Assembly (NCBI GenBank): GCA_036426205.1
Contig: CM071573.1
Location: forward strand, 70,466,817 to 70,530,816
Direction of reading: 5' to 3'
DNA length: 64,000 bases
Source: Ascaphus truei
Taxonomy: Eukaryota; Chordata; Amphibia; Anura; Ascaphidae
In this document: positions 59,557-64,000 of the stretch, piece after piece
How positions within the stretch are numbered: position 1 is the first letter of the stretch
Layout: the number at the start of each line of letters is the position of its first letter
Position numbers and translations under genes: made by a program
Notes under the pieces: generated by a model
What the model saw: the letters and a program-made list of their open reading frames with translations, nothing else
Told to the model about the DNA's origin: nothing
Database searches by the model: none

Positions 59557-61021
59557 CTGTGCAAAAATGACCTTATGTTATTTGTAAGTACAGCGCATGA
59601 TACGGAGGAAGCAGGCAACTACTGTACATGTATTATTGAATAGGAGTAGCAATGGAAAAATCCAGGGGTGCGACTGAACTCCAGACCTCCAGCCCCCCCC
59701 CCCAATACCCGCCTAACAGATCAGTTTTAAGGATATCCCAGCTTCAGCACAGATGGCTCAATCAGACTGAGCCTCTGATTGAGCCACCTTTGCTGAAGCA
59801 GGTATATACTGGAGTTGAGCACCCATGGAATAATCTATAGGCTCCTGGCACTGACAATAATGCGGTTCAACTTCAGGGACCCCGATAGAACAACTTGTAA
59901 AAAAAAAAAAAAAATGCTGATTGTGCTGAGCACGCGCATTGTAAGTGAAACTTCTTAGCGTTTTGTCACTAAAAGAGTAATGCGTTTTTTATGATTTTCT
60001 TTGAATTAAAGACTTTTGGCTTTTTTCAGCAGAAATTTCAAAAGTGTTTCATTCAATGAAAATCATATCAATTATAATACTATTTCTGTGACAAAATGCA
60101 AAGAAGTTGGAGTTACAACGCGCCATTTATTACATTTTGGGGGTGCGTGTGCGAGTGTCCCCGTTCATTCATTCTAACCCCCCCTCCCTTCCCCCTGGGT
60201 AGTCGTCTCTGCGCATGATCTGGTGGAACATAAAGTTTCTGCGCATGCGGTATAGATTCGGCTCTGTTCCGTGCAAGCGCGAGGGACGATGAAAATGTAT
60301 GCGCATGCGCAGCCAGTGCAGATTTTTTTTTTGCACTTGGTAGGCGGCACTGTTGTACGCATGCATGAGAGATGAACACTGAACATGTGCAGTTAGTATA
60401 GTACGGTTGTGTGCATGCTCGGCCGGCGAGGCGCAGGATGGGTCTTACAGACAATGGGCTTTGCGCATGCGCTGGTGAGATGGCAATGACTTTATCTGCC
60501 CACGCACGTCTGATGCGGGTGTCGTCGGCTCACAAGTTGTGTGTGCAAGGTATGCTATGTCGGGCGCATGTACCATACCACTTTGACTGTATCTGAGCAT
60601 GCGTCATTGTTGCTGGTTCCGTCTTCGCATACCTAGTGTGTTACAGTGTGCAAGGACGCATGCGCTAACAGCGCTGACAGTGTTGCTGACAACTTGTGGC
60701 CACTTCTGCAGCTACAGTCAGCCCATGCGCAGTATGTTACTTCCGTTTCACAGTGTGTCACAATTCAACTTATGTTACCCTATGAGATTTTGTTTAGAGC
60801 CACCGTCAGCTAAGGTGTGGGGGTTGGGGGGGGCGGGGGGTGTTGTGCTGCTTTAGGCTTCAAGATAGTCTGTAGGATGCAGAATACAGAGCACAAGCTG
60901 CCATATTAATATCAATCTAAAATGTCAGTAAAGACTGCTTTCAAATTAATTCCAACCCTATGTATATTATTAGCAGCTTGGCTGCTGTAATGTACTATTG
61001 TTAACATAAATGAGCACATAC
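59557..61021 (-). other. AIFM2 intron with GCGCATGC-rich stretch
   Basis: It includes the family A MITE at 59663-59827, and a 0.55 kb stretch (60190-60740) holding about ten GCATGC- or GCGCATG-type words. A G run lies near 60825-60840. No coding signal. Confidence 0.6.
59663..59827. mobile_element. Family A MITE copy
   Basis: The ends are CAGGGGTGCGACTGAACTCC and GGAGTTGAGCACCCATG. The centre GGCTCAATCAGACTGAGCC with its inverse is well preserved. It is one of the cleanest copies. Confidence 0.8.
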
Positions 61022-61130
61022 CCAATACTAGCTTTACCCCTTTATTTAGGAGGATTTCCTTCACTGCTCGTCTGACGCTGGGTTGCAGCTCCACATCTGC
61101 TAATGCAACCTTAGAATGAATCAAAGTGAC
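61022..61130 (-). CDS. AIFM2: AIFM2 exon, NAD(P)H-binding domain
   Basis: The acceptor is GCTTCCACAG and the donor TTGG|GTATGT. It encodes [19 protein letters not shown], then [17 protein letters not shown]. It begins in phase 0, directly continuing EYPDKE of the previous exon, and ends in phase 1. The VTLIHS strand and the following helix are the second half of the Rossmann fold that binds NAD(P)H. No frame breaks. Confidence 0.95.
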
Positions 61131-61235
61131 CTGTGGAAGCAAAGAATGAATCTGAACAGGGGTATATGAAACCGTACTGCCCAATCCACCCAATCCCCTT
61201 CCCCTCTAATAATGCTGAGGCCATAGTGCGAACGT

Positions 61236-62405
61236 ATAAAAGGAAACTTATCAAAATGTGGCGCTCTAAATTTTCAGATAATACACAGTGATACTAGTGC
61301 AAAAAATAAACAGTGATACTTATACAAATGTTTAGGAAGATGCAGCTGTAACCCGGTAGAGATTGCTCGGTCAATCCTCGTGATGTGAAGTATGATGAAG
61401 TGTCCGGGAAGCGCAATATGTGAAAAGAAATATAAATCGTGATAGTGCAATATTGTTAGGATTATGATCAGAATAAAATGTCTTGGCTCAATATTTAATA
61501 CTCACAAACGTGAGAAGATATAAGGCACATAAAGGTATCTTTTAGGATGTTGTTAGTTGTCACTCAGTGGGCAGGAGATGCAGAACTCAATGTTCTCCCA
61601 AATATGTGGACTCCCAAGGACCTTAATAAAAGATACAACTGGACATAGTGCAGACCGTCTGTACAATTTATAATTGGTAAGTAAAAAGGGAGTTACACTC
61701 ACATGGTATCAGTTAAAAACAAGCATTTAGCTCTCTCTGGATCTCGCTAGCCGAATGGATGATGTCTCCTATCCCCCTCTCTCGTGGCGTGCGTTCCAGC
61801 GGTGCGTTCCACTCAACCGGAAGTGATGTCATCCGCTGCGTCCACTTCCTGGGGTTTCGGCCGTCTCAGGAGAAAAACGTCACTCCTGATGAAACCTATG
61901 TGGTGAAACGCGTAGAGTGATGTTTTTCTCCTGAGCCGGCCGAAACCCCAGGAAGTGGACGCAGCGGATGACATCACTTCCGGTTGAGTGGAACGCACCG
62001 CTGGAACGCACGCCACGAGAGAGGGGAAGAGGAGACATCATCCATTCGGCTAGCGAGATCCAGAGAGATCTAAATGCTTGTTTTTAACTGATACCATGTG
62101 AGTGTAACTCCCTTTTTACTTACCAATTATAAATTGTACAGACGGTCTGCACTATGTCCAGTTGTATCTTTTATTAAGGTCCTTGGGAGTCCACATATTT
62201 GGGAGAACATTGAGTTCTGCATCTCCTGCCCACTGAGTGACAACTAACAACATCCTAAAAGATACCTTTATGTGCCTTATATCTTCTCACGTTTGTGAGT
62301 ATTAAATATTGAGCCAAGACATTTTATTCTGATCATAATCCTAACAATATTGCACTATCACGATTTATATTTCTTTTCACATATTGCGCTTCCCGGACAC
62401 TTCAT
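61236..62405. mobile_element. Foldback element with hammerhead-like core, best copy
   Basis: CATAGTGCGAACGT flanks it at 61222-61235 and 62406-62419. A 0.15 kb one-sided left part is followed by a near-perfect inverted repeat, 61392-62408, with arms of about 500 bases centred at 61900. The unpaired centre carries CTGATGA (61886-61892), a small stem ACC...GGT, GAAA (61905-61908), ACGCGT and A (61914). CACTC and GAGTG immediately outside continue into the arms. The layout is that of a type I hammerhead ribozyme with one extra A. No protein is encoded. Confidence 0.85.
61881..61919 (+). ncRNA. Hammerhead-ribozyme-like motif
   Basis: Stem I is CACTC/GAGTG and extends outward (GTCACTC/GAGTGAT, then AGAAAAAC/GTTTTTCT with one wobble). 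The core CTGATGA is followed by an extra A893, stem II ACC/GGT with loop TATGT, then GAAA, a minimal stem III from the palindrome ACGCGT, and A914 as the predicted cleavage position. All conserved core residues are present; the extra A between the core and stem II departs from the usual consensus. Activity is untested. Confidence 0.6.
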
Positions 62406-62619
62406 CATAGTGCGAACGTGACAGAGCGCAGGAGGCGCCTGTCACCTGAGCGATTTGTAGACTCACTTGTGCGAGCGACGGGGAGGCGTGGCTGTGACGT
62501 CATCCAGCTTGGTTTGTGCTGACTGGCTCAAACGTGGCCGTGACGCGAAAATGCAATTTTTTTGTTGGCTCAAAATCCTGCTGTGCCGTCGCGCTCTCGC
62601 GCACTATGGCCAGCCCAAT

Positions 62620-62987
62620 AGAGCTACTGTACTTTGTTTGCGCTGCGCGCACTATAATCTCAGCATGACCTTCAGTTGCAATGCAGCACAGGGGTTAATA
62701 GTAGTAACGACTAAAGCTTACAATTGCCTTAAATCTACACCTTACATGTTATACAGCTTCTTAATCTACATAGACCCAAAGAACATAGAACATTGAGTTA
62801 TAAATATCCATATTTATGCAATCAGATCAAATGGGAAGCGCAGTTCTTCTTTCATCTCCCGGTCCCATACATACATTTAATAAATGGTCCCAAGATTGGT
62901 AGCAGATAGTGCACTTGATCTTGTCCCATAGGTCAGATTATAAATAGTTGTAAAGGAACTGGACAAATCTGTAGACGATCAATCAGA

Positions 62988-63021
<34 letters not shown>
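62620..63021. other. AIFM2 intron, no feature except (AAT)n
   Basis: AT-rich DNA ending in about eleven AAT units, directly next to the family C element. Confidence 0.5.
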
Positions 63022-63023
<2 letters not shown>

Positions 63024-63457
63024 AGGCATACCCCGGTTTAAGGACACTCACTTTAAGTACACTCGCGAGTAAGTACATTTCGCTCAATAGGCAAACAGCA
63101 GCTCACGCATTCGCCTGTCAGCACGCCTGAACAGCAATACCGGCTCCCTACCTGTACCGAAGTTGTGCGCAAGCGGGGAGTCTATAGAGCCTGTTACACA
63201 TGCGTTATTTACATCAGTTATGCACGTATATCACAATTGCAGTACAGTACATGCATCAAAAGTGGGAAAAAGGCAGTGCTTCACTTTAAGTACATTTTCA
63301 CTTTACATACATGCTCCGGTCCCATTGCGTACGTTAATGCGGGGTATGCCTGTGTTACATACATGCTCCGGTCCCATTGCGTACGTTAATGCGGGGTATG
63401 CCTGTGTTACATACATGCTCCGGTCCCATTGCGTACGTTAATGCGGGGTATGCCTGT
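63022..63457. mobile_element. ACAGGCATACCCCG element, family C, with triplicated right end
   Basis: The ends are ACAGGCATACCCCG and CGGGGTATGCCTGT. The body matches 10906-11298. The last 52 bases (TTACATACATGCTCCGGTCC ... GGGGTATGCCTGTG) occur three times in tandem from about 63303 to 63457. Confidence 0.85.
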
Positions 63458-63608
63458 AATATAGTTCTAGTTAATGGATACTTAGATTCTTCAGGGTGCA
63501 TTCCTTCTGTAAAGTTGATGGGACGTGCAACAATTTACCGAAGACCTCTGTAGAACCTCTGTATTGGCATAATACACTAGAACCAATAAACCACATTGTG
63601 TCCCATAC

Positions 63609-63701
63609 CTCTTTATCTGGATACTCTGTCTTCACCTCTGCAGCCATCTCAACTCCCGCTGATCCGCCACCCACTACCACCACATGTTTAGCTTTCTGCA
63701 C
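63609..63701 (-). CDS. AIFM2: AIFM2 exon with the NAD(P)H-binding glycine motif
   Basis: The acceptor is CATATTTTATAG and the donor GAG|GTATGG. The exon is exactly 31 codons: [20 protein letters not shown], then [11 protein letters not shown]. The [12 protein letters not shown] segment is the GxGxxG dinucleotide-binding motif of the second Rossmann fold, with the glutamate after it conserved in FSP1. It is the most 5' exon inside the window; the preceding exons (FAD domain and myristoylated N-terminus) are to the right of the edge. Because of this the start codon of the protein is not in view. Confidence 0.97.
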
Positions 63702-63848
63702 CTATAAAATATGACACGTGCCATTAAATTACGATTGTGTCACCCAAATATATTTTATGCCCCAACGTCAGGTTTGCACACGAGCACATATGCCCTGATA
63801 TCCAAGTATGCCCATCCATGTGGATTACCAGTGCGCACGGTATAACAA

Positions 63849-64000
63849 GGGTGCGCAAACCGTTCTCCCTGCTCCCCCCTGCTCATGCGCCCCCCCCCCC
63901 CCCGCTCCGGCGTCAAATGATGGCTTAGGGTCATGTGACGTCATTGACCCCACTGCGTCATTTGATGCTGGGTTGCCATGGCGACGCATCACTGTGTCCA
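63849..64000. mobile_element. GC-rich hAT-type MITE, cut by the window edge
   Basis: GGGTGCGCAAACCGTTCTCC, the C run, CCGGCGTCAAATGATG and GTCATGTGACGTCATTGACC repeat the left half of the element at 148-497. The right half is outside the window. Confidence 0.65.

Larger units (their letters stand above)
61205..62612. mobile_element. GC-rich MITE split by the foldback element
   Basis: Left piece GCTGAGGCCATAGTGCGAAC (61215-61235) and right piece 62406-62612, ending CGCGCACTATGGCCAGC, have inverted ends around CCATAGTGCG. The right piece begins with a second CATAGTGCGAACGT, the duplicated target. The interior is TGACGTCA- and GCGC-rich without coding capacity. Confidence 0.65.
61131..63608 (-). 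other. AIFM2 intron packed with mobile elements
   Basis: In order it contains the foldback element at 61236-62405, which splits a GC-rich MITE (61205-61235 plus 62406-62610), and the family C element at 63022-63457. An (AAT)n run lies at 62989-63021. No second gene. Confidence 0.7.
56173..63701 (-). other. AIFM2: AIFM2 (FSP1) gene, 3' part
   Basis: Five exons on the - strand, 63701-63609, 61130-61022, 59556-59401, 57586-57386 and 56327-56173, join to 714 bases. That is 237 codons plus a stop in one uninterrupted frame with matching phases and GT/AG at every junction. This equals the C-terminal two thirds of the roughly 373-residue FSP1. The N-terminal part, with the myristoylation site and the first FAD-binding region, lies beyond 64000. 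The gene converges on MACROH2A2. Confidence 0.95.

Overview
The window is vertebrate nuclear DNA and most likely comes from an anuran amphibian. The dispersed repeats are of kinds I associate with frog genomes: a CAGGGGTG-ended hAT-type MITE in six copies plus a fragment, MIR-like tRNA/CORE SINEs, a Tc1-like transposon and several GC-rich MITE families. That taxon call is inference. There is no bacterial gene organisation, no rRNA, tRNA or CRISPR array, and most open frames are shadows of tandem or low-complexity DNA.

Two protein genes are readable, in tail-to-tail orientation. On the + strand, eight coding exons of MACROH2A2 (histone macroH2A2) run from 24690 to 49544: exons 2 and 3 give the H2A fold, exon 4 the end of the fold and the basic linker, and exons 5 to 9 the macro domain. 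Exon numbers assume one untranslated first exon, which I could not place. On the - strand, the last five coding exons of AIFM2 (FSP1, the ferroptosis-suppressor quinone oxidoreductase) run from 63701 down to 56173. Its 5' exons lie beyond the right edge. The pair matches the neighbouring MACROH2A2-AIFM2 arrangement known in other vertebrates.

Sequence quality changes along the window. All five AIFM2 exons splice into one clean frame, whereas each MACROH2A2 exon holds at least one likely single-base indel although almost all splice sites are intact. Tandem arrays lose their regularity abruptly near 14.8 kb. I read this as poorly polished long-read consensus, not as gene decay.

Layout: 1-14 kb is intergenic and full of MITEs, with a 1.1 kb polypyrimidine tract at 6.2-7.4 kb. 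A 31-bp minisatellite with a related 25-bp array fills 14.4-20.9 kb. MACROH2A2 with its repeat-filled introns occupies 24.6-49.5 kb, including a ~2.2 kb inverted repeat at 26.9-29.15 kb, CA-rich satellite DNA at 36.2-39.3 kb and a dead Tc1 element at 39.4-41.1 kb. A 6.6 kb intergenic stretch follows, then AIFM2.

The most interesting structure is a set of foldback elements whose centres carry a hammerhead-ribozyme-like core. The best copy (61236-62405) is a ~1 kb near-perfect inverted repeat with a 14-bp target duplication. A second (46707-47348) has split a decayed duplicate of the MACROH2A2 terminal exon and left an 18-bp target duplication.
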